Source: CAIODY01 sp046051225 (GTDB lineage: Bacteria; Bacteroidota; Bacteroidia; Chitinophagales; CAIODY01). Taken from it: DNA of 64,000 bases. Below the pieces are notes generated by a model. It had not been told where the DNA came from. It searched no databases and worked only from the letters and a program-made list of their open reading frames with translations. Positions 26,931-35,242 of the stretch are shown one piece after another. Location of the stretch: the NCBI GenBank assembly GCA_046051225.1, contig JBJOOR010000001.1, positions 1 through 64,000 on the forward strand, written 5' to 3'. How positions within the stretch are numbered: position 1 is the first letter of the stretch; every line of letters starts with the position of its first letter. Position numbers and translations under genes: made by a program.

Positions 26931-27247
26931 TTACTTTTTTTCAATCTTAAAACCAATCGGTTTGCGCTTGGTTGGTTTTTGCTGTTTGTCTTTTCTCAAT
27001 TCATCAATCAACTCAAACTTAAGGTGCCAAATTGGCTCCTTAAGATTTCATATTCTTTAGCGGTTAATTCAAACATAAAATCTTCAGGAAAGCGTTCGAT
27101 ATTTCTGCGAACTTGACGTTTCAGTTGTTTTGTTTCTACTTGATACAACTCTGCCAAATCTTTATCCAACATCACTTTCACACCACGAATGGTGAAGATT
27201 TTATTTTCAATTATTTTGTCAGAAACGTGTAATAGGTTTTCGTTCAT
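26931..27247 (-). pseudogene. ORF6N-domain gene with internal deletion
   Basis: The start at 27247 opens a typical ORF6N (KilA-N-related, phage-type) domain: KIFTIRGVKVMLDKDLAELY, then RRNIERFPEDFMFELTAKE and ILRSQFGT. After SQFGTL the frame runs into a stop at 27008. In the next frame the DNA continues as FELIDELRKDKQQ...RKPIGFKIEKK to a stop at 26931, which looks like the normal C-terminus of these proteins. The middle (EHSKYLPYAFTEQG-type region) is missing. So an internal deletion with a frame change has left only both ends. It lies between DUF885 and a T9SS gene, and may be a mobile-element relic. Confidence 0.65.
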
Positions 27248-27253
27248 GATTTC

Positions 27254-27285
27254 AATTTTCAAATTTTCACATCGCCACATCTTCA
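27254..27285. repeat. 8-nt-periodic tract upstream of the ORF6N remnant
   Basis: Four octamers in a row: AATTTTCA, AATTTTCA, CATCGCCA, CATCTTCA. They fill exactly the gap between the DUF885 stop and the ORF6N start and carry no coding signal of their own. Confidence 0.6.
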
Positions 27286-27287
27286 AA

Positions 27288-29024
27288 TTAATTCCCCATC
27301 AACTCTTTAATATACTTCACAGGCGCACTGCCGTAGCTCAAAAATTGTTCGTGGAATTTTTTCAAATCAAATTTGTCGCCCAGCTTTTTCTTTTGTGCTT
27401 CTCGGAATTCATAAATTTCGGTAAAGCCTGTAAAGTAGCAGCAGAGCTGCACTTGCGTAACCGATACCCTGCGCCATTTGCCTTCGGCTTCGGTTTTTTG
27501 TTGAAAAGCTTCGTCCATCAATAAATGCATCGCTTGTTCTTTCGTCATGTTTTTGGTGTGAACAGAATTATCTAAAATAGTATTGCAAGTGCTGCGCAAA
27601 TTCCATTTGTAATACATCAACCACATTTCGGGTTCGTTGTTGCCATAACCACTTTCCAACATCATTCGTTCGCCATACACTGCCCAACCTTCAATCATCG
27701 CATTGTTGCCAAACAACGCTTTAATAATACTCGGCGATTGATTGCTGTACACCAATTGCGTATAATGCCCAGGAATAGCTTCGTGAATATCCAAGATTTG
27801 CAAAATGTATTTATTGTATTCTCGTAAATAACTTTCGGCTTTTTCCTTGTCCCAGTTTTTCATCGAACCTACATTGTAATAAGTGTTGCCATTTTTATCA
27901 TAAGGACCAGGCGCAGAGATAGATGCACCAGCCACTCCAGCCATGTAAGCAGGTTCTTTACGCACCACCAAAGGTTTTTTAGGGTCAATGTAAATCAATT
28001 TTTTATCGTTGATAAATTTCACCAACTCGGGCAATTGATGTTCAATCGTAGTTTGGAACGAATCAGGTGTGGTGTGTGTCAATGAAATTTTATCAATCAC
28101 TTGGCGAATCAATTTCAAAGTATCTTTTGGTTTAGCAGCATTGCCCATGTATTTGCTCCACAATTGATTCGATAACTCAAACATTTTTTGATGCAATTCT
28201 TTTTTGTGGTCAATCGCTTTTTGATACATTTCATCAGCCGTATAACTCGATTGAATATCGAAATCAAATTTTTTAGCGTACAAATCTTTTCCTAAACGAA
28301 AACTTCTTGGCGTTTTGTTATCCATTTTTTTTAACCAATCAGCATAGTCTTTCACCGCTTTCGCTGCGGCTTTGGCAGTTTCAGCCATTAATTGCTTTTG
28401 TCCATCGCTCACATTTATTTTTTGCAACGAATCAATAAAATCGGTTTCAAAAACTGAAACACCACCTAAGTTTTGGTCAATGGCTAATTGCGTATGTTCT
28501 AAAGTTGGATTTTTGATGTTGGCTTTTGCAGCTTCATAATAAGCAGTTACGTTTCTCATTTTAATACACATATCATTCATGCGTTGCATCAACGGCAAAT
28601 AATTGCCATTCAGCAATTCGCTGAAACTACCGCAAACATTGTATTCCGAAGGATTCCATTCCCACGATTTCATTTCGTTGATACTCCAAATAGTAGAGTT
28701 CAACTGGTTTTCAATCATGCGATAATCAGTTTTATTATTGTTGGATAAACTGTTTAATTCAAACTGTTTCAACGAATCTAAATTTGCTTTTGCAAAATTT
28801 AATTCTACATTTCTTTCCGCCTCATTCGGTACAATTAAAACAGAATCATATTTATGATAACCTTGGCTGGAAGCCCAGCCCGGATATACTTTCCATAAAT
28901 TTTCTACAAATTGATTTTTGTAAACATCAAACTTTGCATCAGTGTTTGAGTTGTTGTTAGCTGTTTTATTATTGCACGATGCAAGAATAATTACAAGCGC
29001 AAAAAGTGAAAATATTTTTTTCAT
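27288..29024 (-). CDS. DUF885 lipoprotein, putative metallopeptidase
   Basis: The 578-aa protein has a lipoprotein signal (FSLFALVIILASC, Cys17) and a DUF885 domain. The zinc-type motif HEAIPGH and the later EGWAVYGE motif, which supplies a third ligand, are both present. The C-terminal region (LCCYFTGFTEIYEFREAQ) is also typical. DUF885 proteins are M1/M32-like helical metallopeptidases of unclear substrate. Full length, motifs intact. It is transcribed away from the carotenoid cluster and shares its upstream region with crtI. Confidence 0.85.
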   Translation of the reverse strand: MKKIFSLFALVIILASCNNKTANNNSNTDAKFDVYKNQFVENLWKVYPGWASSQGYHKYDSVLIVPNEAERNVELNFAKANLDSLKQFELNSLSNNNKTDYRMIENQLNSTIWSINEMKSWEWNPSEYNVCGSFSELLNGNYLPLMQRMNDMCIKMRNVTAYYEAAKANIKNPTLEHTQLAIDQNLGGVSVFETDFIDSLQKINVSDGQKQLMAETAKAAAKAVKDYADWLKKMDNKTPRSFRLGKDLYAKKFDFDIQSSYTADEMYQKAIDHKKELHQKMFELSNQLWSKYMGNAAKPKDTLKLIRQVIDKISLTHTTPDSFQTTIEHQLPELVKFINDKKLIYIDPKKPLVVRKEPAYMAGVAGASISAPGPYDKNGNTYYNVGSMKNWDKEKAESYLREYNKYILQILDIHEAIPGHYTQLVYSNQSPSIIKALFGNNAMIEGWAVYGERMMLESGYGNNEPEMWLMYYKWNLRSTCNTILDNSVHTKNMTKEQAMHLLMDEAFQQKTEAEGKWRRVSVTQVQLCCYFTGFTEIYEFREAQKKKLGDKFDLKKFHEQFLSYGSAPVKYIKELMGN

Positions 29025-29098
29025 TTTATAAAATGATTTTTGTTGAGCAACAAAAATACACTTTAGAAAATTGCGATAGTTTCTTTTCTTTTTAAAAA

Positions 29099-29181
29099 TT
29101 GTTTAACTTTTTTAATACTCAATTTTCTTTCTTTTAAACAAACTTATTTTGTTTAACATTATTGATACAATAGTTAAACAT
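29099..29181. promoter_or_regulatory. TTGTTTAAC motifs upstream of crtI
   Basis: TTGTTTAAC occurs at 29099-29107 and 29149-29157. The inverse form appears as GTTAAACAT at 29173-29181, and a partial TTTTAAACAA at 29132-29141. The same 9-mer recurs in the sigma-factor/merR divergent region. A shared operator for the MerR-type regulator is a reasonable guess but untested. Confidence 0.4.
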
Positions 29182-29209
29182 AATAAATTGAATTATGTTA
29201 AATTGCATC

Positions 29210-30697
29210 ATGCAAAAAATCATCATCATCGGTTCAGGCTTTTCATCCATGGCGGCGGCGGCGTTTTTAGCAAAAGCTGGTATGAATGTAACCGTGTTGG
29301 AAAAAAACAGCATGGAAGGCGGCAGAGCGCAGATTTACAAAACTGATGGTTTCACATTTGATATGGGACCAAGTTGGTATTGGATGCCCGATGTGTTTGA
29401 GAGATTTTTTACTCAATTCAATTTTACTACAAAAGATTTTTACAAATTAAAACGCTTAAACCCAAGCTACACCGTGGTTTGGAGTAAGAATGAAGAATGG
29501 AAAATTCCTGCTACCACAAATGCTTTGGCTGATTTATTAGAGCAAAAAGAAAAAGGCGCAGGAAAAAAATTACAACAATTTTTAGCGCAAGCTGCTATCA
29601 AATATCAAGTTGGCATGAATAATTTGGTGATGAAACCAGGGTTGAGTGCTATAGAATTTTTCAACAAAGAATTTGCAAAAGGAATTTTTCAATTGGATGT
29701 TTTTTCATCCATGAAAAGTCATGTGGCTAAATATTTTAAGGATGAAAAAATAAAGCAACTTTTAGAATTTCCAGTTTTGTTTTTGGGTGCTGAAGCGGCT
29801 GATACGCCTGCATTGTATAGCTTAATGAATTATGCAGATATTGAATTAGGCACTTGGTATCCGATGGGTGGAATGCATGAAATTGCAAAAGCCATGCGAA
29901 CAGTTGCAGAGCAAAATGGCGTAAAATTTATTTTCAATGAAGAAGTAATTGGTTTTGATTTTGAAGAAAATAAAATCATAAAAGTAAAAACACAATCGGC
30001 TGAATACGTTGCTGATACTGTTGTTTCAGGTGCTGATTACTATTTCACCGAAAAATTATTACCCAAGAAATTTCAGAATTATTCGGAAGATTATTGGCAA
30101 AGTAGAAAACTGGCACCATCGTGTTTGTTGTATTATGTAGGCTTAAATAAAAAATTGCCAAATGCAGTTACGCATCACACTTTATTTTTTGATGCTGATT
30201 TTGAATTGCATTCAAAAGAAATTTACAGTCAGCCGCAAATGCCTACCAATCCTTTGTTTTACATGTGTTGTCCATCAAAAACAGATGCAAGTGTTGCACC
30301 TGAAAATTGTGAAAATTTATTTCTCTTAATTCCAATTGCAACCGATTTGAAAGATGATGATGAAGCAACAAGAGAAAAATATTTTCAGATAATGGTGAAA
30401 AGAATTGAAGAAAGATATGGCATGAATATAATGCCAAACATAGTACACAAGCGCAGTTTCAGTGTTCGTGATTTTAAAAGCGAATACAATTCTTTTAAAG
30501 GAAATGCTTATGGCTTGGCAAATACATTGATGCAAACTGCCATTTTAAAACCAAAAATAAAAAGTAAAAAAATAAAAAATCTCTACTTCACTGGTCAGCT
30601 AACAGTGCCTGGACCTGGCGTTCCACCTGCATTGGTGAGTGGTGAAGTGGTGGCAAAATATATTTTAAAACAACAACAAAAACATTTAAACACATAG
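29210..30697 (+). CDS. crtI: Phytoene desaturase CrtI
   Basis: The ATG at 29210 starts directly with the FAD-binding sequence KIIIIGSGFSSMAAAAFLAK followed by EGGRAQ, so it is chosen over 29195. The ~495-aa product has the CrtI C-terminal motif TGQLTVPGPGVPPALVSGEV. It desaturates phytoene to lycopene. It opens the carotenoid cluster and is followed by crtB. The alternative of a CrtD/CrtO-type desaturase is possible, but it is the only desaturase here. Confidence 0.92.
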   Translation: MQKIIIIGSGFSSMAAAAFLAKAGMNVTVLEKNSMEGGRAQIYKTDGFTFDMGPSWYWMPDVFERFFTQFNFTTKDFYKLKRLNPSYTVVWSKNEEWKIPATTNALADLLEQKEKGAGKKLQQFLAQAAIKYQVGMNNLVMKPGLSAIEFFNKEFAKGIFQLDVFSSMKSHVAKYFKDEKIKQLLEFPVLFLGAEAADTPALYSLMNYADIELGTWYPMGGMHEIAKAMRTVAEQNGVKFIFNEEVIGFDFEENKIIKVKTQSAEYVADTVVSGADYYFTEKLLPKKFQNYSEDYWQSRKLAPSCLLYYVGLNKKLPNAVTHHTLFFDADFELHSKEIYSQPQMPTNPLFYMCCPSKTDASVAPENCENLFLLIPIATDLKDDDEATREKYFQIMVKRIEERYGMNIMPNIVHKRSFSVRDFKSEYNSFKGNAYGLANTLMQTAILKPKIKSKKIKNLYFTGQLTVPGPGVPPALVSGEVVAKYILKQQQKHLNT

Positions 30698-30862
30698 GGA
30701 CATAGAATTTTTGGAAAGAAAAAACGCTTGCACTTTCTATGTTTCAAAATTTATTTTTCACAAAAAATATTTTTAGAAAATCTTTGAAACACAAGCGCAC
30801 AATGGCTTTCACAAGTGAAAGAAAAACTATGAAATCTATATTTCTATGTGGTAAAAAAAATT

Positions 30863-31711
30863 ATGACGAACATCCAACTCTACAACAAAGTTTGTTTTGA
30901 AAACAGTAAAACGATTACAGAGCTATACAGCACATCTTTCTCTTCAGCCATTCGATTGCTGCATCCATCCATGCATTCGTCCATTCATGGTATTTATGGA
31001 TTTGTAAGATTGGCTGATGAAATTGTGGATACATTTCATGAATCGGATAAAGAAATTTTATTGGCTGAATTTAAAATTGAAACCTACAAAGCAATAGCAC
31101 AAGGCATTTCATTGAATCCTGTTTTACATGCTTTTCAAATAACGGTAAATAAATATAAAATTGAACACCATTTGATTGAAGCATTTTTTAACAGCATGGA
31201 AATGGATTTACACAAAACAAAGTACGAATCTGTACATGAATACAACGATTACATTTATGGCAGTGCCGAAGTGGTAGGCTTGATGTGTTTGTATATTTTT
31301 TGTAATGGCGATAAAAAAAAAAATAATCAGTTAGAAAATTCTGCCAGAGCTTTAGGTGCAGCATTTCAAAAAATAAATTTTTTACGTGATGTGAAAGATG
31401 ATTTTGGGCAATTGAATAGAACTTATTTCCCGAATGTGAATTTTGATTTTTTGGATGACGAAGCCAAACAAAAAATTGTAGACGATATTGAAATTGATTT
31501 TAAAAATGGTTTAAAAGGAATTGGCAATTTGCCTATTGGTAGTAGGTTTGGGGTATATGTGGCGTACAAATATTATTATTCGCTATTCAATAAAATAAAA
31601 CGATTACCAACAAAAGTAATTACACAACAACGTGTTAGAATTCCTGATTACACAAAAGTATTTATCATATTAAAATCGTTTTTCCGTTATAAATTGCAAA
31701 TGATGTATTGA
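30863..31711 (+). CDS. crtB: Phytoene synthase CrtB
   Basis: The ATG at 30863 is preferred over an upstream GTG. The ~282-aa protein has both Asp-rich motifs of head-to-head prenyl synthases: LADEIVD (near residue 51) and RDVKDDFGQLNRTYFP. The HPSMHSSIHGIYGFVR segment is typical of Bacteroidota CrtB. It joins two GGPP molecules to phytoene. It lies 165 nt after crtI and probably shares its transcript. Confidence 0.92.
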   Translation: MTNIQLYNKVCFENSKTITELYSTSFSSAIRLLHPSMHSSIHGIYGFVRLADEIVDTFHESDKEILLAEFKIETYKAIAQGISLNPVLHAFQITVNKYKIEHHLIEAFFNSMEMDLHKTKYESVHEYNDYIYGSAEVVGLMCLYIFCNGDKKKNNQLENSARALGAAFQKINFLRDVKDDFGQLNRTYFPNVNFDFLDDEAKQKIVDDIEIDFKNGLKGIGNLPIGSRFGVYVAYKYYYSLFNKIKRLPTKVITQQRVRIPDYTKVFIILKSFFRYKLQMMY

Positions 31712-31719
31712 AAAAGTCG

Positions 31720-31747
31720 TTGGTCATTTGACATTAGTCATTCGTGA
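31720..31747. repeat. 7-nt-periodic tract between crtB and idi
   Basis: Four heptamers TTGGTCA, TTTGACA, TTAGTCA, TTCGTGA follow each other without gaps, directly before an inverted repeat. They share the pattern TTnGTCA. Confidence 0.6.
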
Positions 31748-31753
31748 AAATCC

Positions 31754-31794
31754 TTCGACAGGCTCAAAATGACGGTCATGGTGAGCTTGTCGAA
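31754..31794. repeat. Intergenic inverted repeat (TTCGACAGGCTC type)
   Basis: Left arm TTCGACAGGCTCAAAATGAC and right arm (reverse complement TTCGACAAGCTCACCATGAC) match at 17 of 20 positions around one base. Half copies of the same element occur at 25121 and 25333. It lies inside the carotenoid transcript and may form a hairpin that lowers read-through or stabilises RNA. Confidence 0.75.
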
Positions 31795-31823
31795 CCATTA
31801 AATAGTAGAGAAAAAACAAAAAA

Positions 31824-32333
31824 ATGACAGAAGTAATTTTAGTAAACGAACAAGATGAAGCCATTGGCTCAATGGAAAAAATGCAAGCACATGTAGAAGG
31901 AAAATTACACCGTGCATTCTCGGTTTTTATTGTAAATAGCGACAATAAAATGTTGTTGCAAAAACGTGCTGCAAAAAAATATCACAGCCCAAACCTTTGG
32001 ACTAATGCATGTTGTAGCCATCCTGCACCCGAAGAAAATATTTTTGACGCAGCAAAAAGAAGATTGAATGAGGAGTTGGGAATGGAAATTATTGATATGA
32101 AAAAAATATTTACATTTCAATATAAAGCCGAGTTAGAAAACGATTTAATTGAACATGAATTGGATTATGTATTATGGGCAAAAAGTGATGCGCTTGTAAA
32201 ATTAAATACGGATGAAGCCAGCGATTTTATATTTTTATCGAAAGAAGAAATAAAAAATAAATTAGCCGAAAGCCCAGAACAGTTCACAGTTTGGTTTAAA
32301 TTAATATTTCCGAAAATCGAAAAATTGTTTTAA
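31824..32333 (+). CDS. idi: Isopentenyl-diphosphate isomerase (type 1)
   Basis: The 169-aa Nudix-fold enzyme has the active-site motif TNACCSHP (catalytic Cys) and the Nudix-like AAKRRLNEELG helix. The second motif LIEHELDYV carries the catalytic Glu. It interconverts IPP and DMAPP, supplying prenyl precursors. Its position between crtB and crtZ marks it as a pathway-feeding member of the cluster. Confidence 0.93.
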   Translation: MTEVILVNEQDEAIGSMEKMQAHVEGKLHRAFSVFIVNSDNKMLLQKRAAKKYHSPNLWTNACCSHPAPEENIFDAAKRRLNEELGMEIIDMKKIFTFQYKAELENDLIEHELDYVLWAKSDALVKLNTDEASDFIFLSKEEIKNKLAESPEQFTVWFKLIFPKIEKLF

Positions 32334-32376
32334 AAAAAATGCAATTACCCGAATGTTATTTTAAAAATCAAAAATT

Positions 32377-32844
32377 ATGTTGCTTAATTTGACAGTGTTT
32401 TTACTCACTTTTTTTGTGATGGAATTTGTGGCTTGGAGTGCTCATAAATTTGTGATGCACGGCTTTTTGTGGTATTTGCATGAAGACCATCATTTGAAAG
32501 GGGAAGACACTTTTTTTGAAAAAAATGATGCTTTCTTTTTAATATTTTCTATACCAAGTTTTTTGTGTTTTTTGTTGGGTGCTTTGTTTTTCAATTCCAT
32601 TCTAATTAGCATTGGCATTGGCATTGCAGCTTATGGTGCTTGCTATTTTTTAGTACATGATATTTTTATTCATCAGCGTTTTAAATTGTTTAGAAATAGT
32701 AATAATCGATATTTAAGAGCAGTAAGAAGAGCACACAAAATGCATCACAAACATTTGGATAAGCATCATGGCGAATCTTTTGGGATGTTATTTTTTCCAA
32801 TAAAATATTGGCTGGAATCTAATGATAAAAAGAGTTTGATGTGA
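32377..32844 (+). CDS. crtZ: Beta-carotene hydroxylase CrtZ
   Basis: The 155-aa membrane protein has the di-iron His boxes of the CrtZ/fatty-acid hydroxylase family: HKFVMH, HEDHH, HDIFIHQ, and HKMHHKHLDKHH. It adds 3- and 3'-hydroxyls to beta-carotene to give zeaxanthin. The stop overlaps the next start (GTGATG). Confidence 0.92.
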   Translation: MLLNLTVFLLTFFVMEFVAWSAHKFVMHGFLWYLHEDHHLKGEDTFFEKNDAFFLIFSIPSFLCFLLGALFFNSILISIGIGIAAYGACYFLVHDIFIHQRFKLFRNSNNRYLRAVRRAHKMHHKHLDKHHGESFGMLFFPIKYWLESNDKKSLM

Positions 32845-33536
32845 TGTTGCCGGAAAAATATTTTTACCTCACAATTGGTGTTGCTTCGTTTGCATTTCCA
32901 TTTCTGTTTTCATTTCATCCACGAATAAAATTTTATAAAGAATGGAAATTTTATTTGCCCTCAATATTGCTTACAGCCTTGTTTTTCATCATTTGGGATG
33001 AATGGTTTACACGAATGAATGTGTGGGGATTTAATCCAAAATATTTGTTGGGAATTTCTATTGGGCATTTACCTTTAGAAGAAATTTTATTCTTCGTTTT
33101 CATTCCTTATTGTTTGTCGTTTATGTTTCATTGCTTACCATTGGGAATAAAAATAAACGAACAAAATTCTTGGATGAAATTTGTAAATTGGAGTGTTGCA
33201 ATTTTGATTTTAATTGTTGGAATTACCAATGTTCATCAATGGTATACGGGTTTTACATTTATTTCAACTTCTATTTTTCTTTCCATAATTTTATTGTTGG
33301 ATAAGAAAAATAATTTCCCTTGGAAACAATTTTGGTTCACTTATTTGTTGGGTTTAATTCCGTTTTTTATTGTGAATGGATTACTTACTTCGTTGCCAAT
33401 TGTTACTTACAGCAATGCTGAAAATTTAGGCATCAGAATTACCACAATTCCTGTGGAGGATTCGGTTTATAATTTGCTGCTGTTTTTATGCAACATAGCA
33501 GGAATGATGGTTTTGAGAAAAAAGTTTGCAACATAA
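32844..33536 (+). CDS. Fused CrtYc-CrtYd-type lycopene cyclase
   Basis: From ATG 32844 (the preceding GTG is less likely) the ~230-aa protein has about seven TM helices and two related halves. Each half has the Pro-x-Glu-acidic cyclase motif: LPLEEILFF in the first, IPVEDSVYN in the second. In actinobacteria these halves are separate proteins (CrtYc, CrtYd); here they are fused, as usual in Bacteroidota. It converts lycopene to beta-carotene. Translationally coupled to crtZ. A terminator begins 4 nt after the stop. Confidence 0.88.
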   Translation: MLPEKYFYLTIGVASFAFPFLFSFHPRIKFYKEWKFYLPSILLTALFFIIWDEWFTRMNVWGFNPKYLLGISIGHLPLEEILFFVFIPYCLSFMFHCLPLGIKINEQNSWMKFVNWSVAILILIVGITNVHQWYTGFTFISTSIFLSIILLLDKKNNFPWKQFWFTYLLGLIPFFIVNGLLTSLPIVTYSNAENLGIRITTIPVEDSVYNLLLFLCNIAGMMVLRKKFAT

Positions 33537-33540
33537 AAAA

Positions 33541-33571
33541 ATGCGATTAGAAATTCTAATCGCATTTTTTT
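33541..33571 (+). terminator. Terminator of the carotenoid cluster
   Basis: Perfect 12-bp stem, ATGCGATTAGAA paired with 33554-33565 around one base, followed by a T run. Confidence 0.93.
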
Positions 33572-33678
33572 ATATAGACCTATTTCATAATTCACTTTTA
33601 TTACCTCACCTTTATCCTATCCAAGATGAGGGGAATTTGTATTATGAAAGAAGCCTATTCAAATATTTCTACGCTATT

Positions 33679-34191
33679 TTAGTTGGCATAAATATTCAAT
33701 GTATCTTTTAATTCTTTTCGAGCAATAAAAATTCTGCTTTTTACAGTGCCTAATGGTAGCGCTAATTCCTCTGCAATTTCTTGATATTTAAATCCTTCAA
33801 AGTGCATCATAAATGGCACTTTTACATCAGGTTTTAATTCGTTGATGGCAGTAGAAATATCTTTCATTATCATATTATTTTCGCCTTGATTGCGAACTAC
33901 ATTCGAAGTAGAGTTAATTAAAAACTGATTATCGCTGGTATCTACCAAAGTATTTTGTTTAACTTTTCTTCTATAATTGTTGATGAAAATATTTCGCATA
34001 ATGGTATATAACCATGCTTTAATATTTGTGCCTTCCGAAAATTTATCTTTATACTTTAATGCCTTGAAAAGTGTTTCTTGTACCAAATCCTTAGCATCAT
34101 CCATGTCTTTAGTAAGTGAATACGCAAACGGACGCATAGCACCAGAAATTTTAATTATATCGCTTTGAAAGTTATTTATTGTTGTTGTCAT
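33679..34191 (-). CDS. ECF-type RNA polymerase sigma factor
   Basis: The 170-aa protein has sigma-70 region 2 (DMDDAKDLVQETLFKALKY, then NIKAWLYTIMRNIFINNYRR) and region 4 (GFKYQEIAEELALPLGTVKSRIFIARKEL). No anti-sigma gene follows. It is divergent from a MerR-type regulator and convergent with the carotenoid genes, an arrangement common for pigment loci in Bacteroidota, so it may direct crt transcription. The link is from context. Confidence 0.9.
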   Translation of the reverse strand: MTTTINNFQSDIIKISGAMRPFAYSLTKDMDDAKDLVQETLFKALKYKDKFSEGTNIKAWLYTIMRNIFINNYRRKVKQNTLVDTSDNQFLINSTSNVVRNQGENNMIMKDISTAINELKPDVKVPFMMHFEGFKYQEIAEELALPLGTVKSRIFIARKELKDTLNIYAN

Positions 34192-34192
34192 T

Positions 34193-34305
34193 TTGTTTAA
34201 TATTTAATGATGCAAAGTTAAACAACAAATAGTTGTACAAACAAGTATTTTTCAATATTTATTTTTAAAAAATGATAAAACTTTTTTTGCTTTGTATTGT
34301 TTAGC
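34193..34305. promoter_or_regulatory. Divergent regulatory region with TTGTTTA motifs
   Basis: The 116-nt space between the sigma factor and the MerR-type gene contains TTGTTTAAT at 34193, GTTAAACAA at 34217-34225 and TTGTTTAGC at 34297-34305. These match the 9-mer found upstream of crtI. Confidence 0.4.
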
Positions 34306-34307
34306 AC

Positions 34308-35204
34308 ATGATGAAAAAGAATAATAATATCAAATATTCTATTAGCGAATTGGCCATGTTAAGCGGTATAAAGCCGCATACCATACGTATTTGGGAGCAA
34401 CGCTATGGGCTTTTGAAACCAAGCCGAACGGATACAAAAATTAGATATTATACCGATGAAGATTTAAAACAATTGATGAATGTATCGTTGCTAAACCGCA
34501 ATGGTGTTAAAATTTCGAAGATTGCATGCCTTTGCAAAGATGGATTAAAAGATAAAGTAAACGAGATTGAAACTACTTGTTGTACTAATCAAATAATAGT
34601 TGATCAGCTTACTAAATGCATGATTGCATTTGATGAGCAAGCTTTTGAAAAGCTTATTAACTCTGCTATTTTAAAACATGGTTTTAAAATGGTAATGTTA
34701 GAAATTATTTATCCATTTTTAGAAAAGATAGGATTGTTGTGGGTTACAGGCAATATTAATCCAGCACAAGAACATTTTATTTCTAATCTTATTCGCCAAA
34801 AAATTATTGTAGCTATTGATGGTCATGTGTGCAATTTTACATCAAAATCGAAAAAGGTAATGATGTTTTTACCACAACATGAATTGCACGAACTATCGTT
34901 ATTATTTTTTGCTTATCATCTTAAAACACAAAATCATCATCTTATTTATTTAGGCTCTAATATTCCTAATGCCGATGTGCAGCCTGTGATTGATGTGTAT
35001 GAACCCGATTATGTTTTAACTGTTCTTACATCGGCTTTGCATCTTAAAACTACTACCGAATTATTTGTAAACTTGGCTAAGAAAAACACTACTATAAAGT
35101 TTGAAATAGCTGGTGTGCAAGCATTTCATCTTTCAAAAAGTAATTTGAAAAATATGCATTGTTTTAAATCATTGAATGAAGTAATGAATTTTAAGGCTGA
35201 ATAA
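34308..35204 (+). CDS. MerR-family regulator with B12-binding-like domain (CarH/LitR-like)
   Basis: The N-terminus is a MerR helix-turn-helix (YSISELAMLSGIKPHTIRIWEQRYGLL). A helical bundle follows with NPAQEHFISNLIRQK, matching the E-H position of CarH that supplies the upper cobalamin ligand. Then comes a Rossmann-like domain with HELHELSLLF where CarH-type proteins have E/D-x-H-x-x-G. Here the final Gly is Ser, but the His that ligates cobalt is kept. CarH proteins repress carotenoid genes in the dark and release DNA when light breaks adenosylcobalamin. Light control here is inferred. Confidence 0.82.
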   Translation: MMKKNNNIKYSISELAMLSGIKPHTIRIWEQRYGLLKPSRTDTKIRYYTDEDLKQLMNVSLLNRNGVKISKIACLCKDGLKDKVNEIETTCCTNQIIVDQLTKCMIAFDEQAFEKLINSAILKHGFKMVMLEIIYPFLEKIGLLWVTGNINPAQEHFISNLIRQKIIVAIDGHVCNFTSKSKKVMMFLPQHELHELSLLFFAYHLKTQNHHLIYLGSNIPNADVQPVIDVYEPDYVLTVLTSALHLKTTTELFVNLAKKNTTIKFEIAGVQAFHLSKSNLKNMHCFKSLNEVMNFKAE

Positions 35205-35242
35205 ATTTTTAATATTCAAATTTATTTACTTAATATTAATGC

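Noticed and set aside
31724..31945. 73-aa minus-strand frame between crtB and idi
   Set aside because: It reads through the inverted repeat and antisense to idi; composition is repeat-driven.
33526..33711. 61-aa plus-strand frame after the cyclase
   Set aside because: It consists of the terminator hairpin and intergenic sequence.
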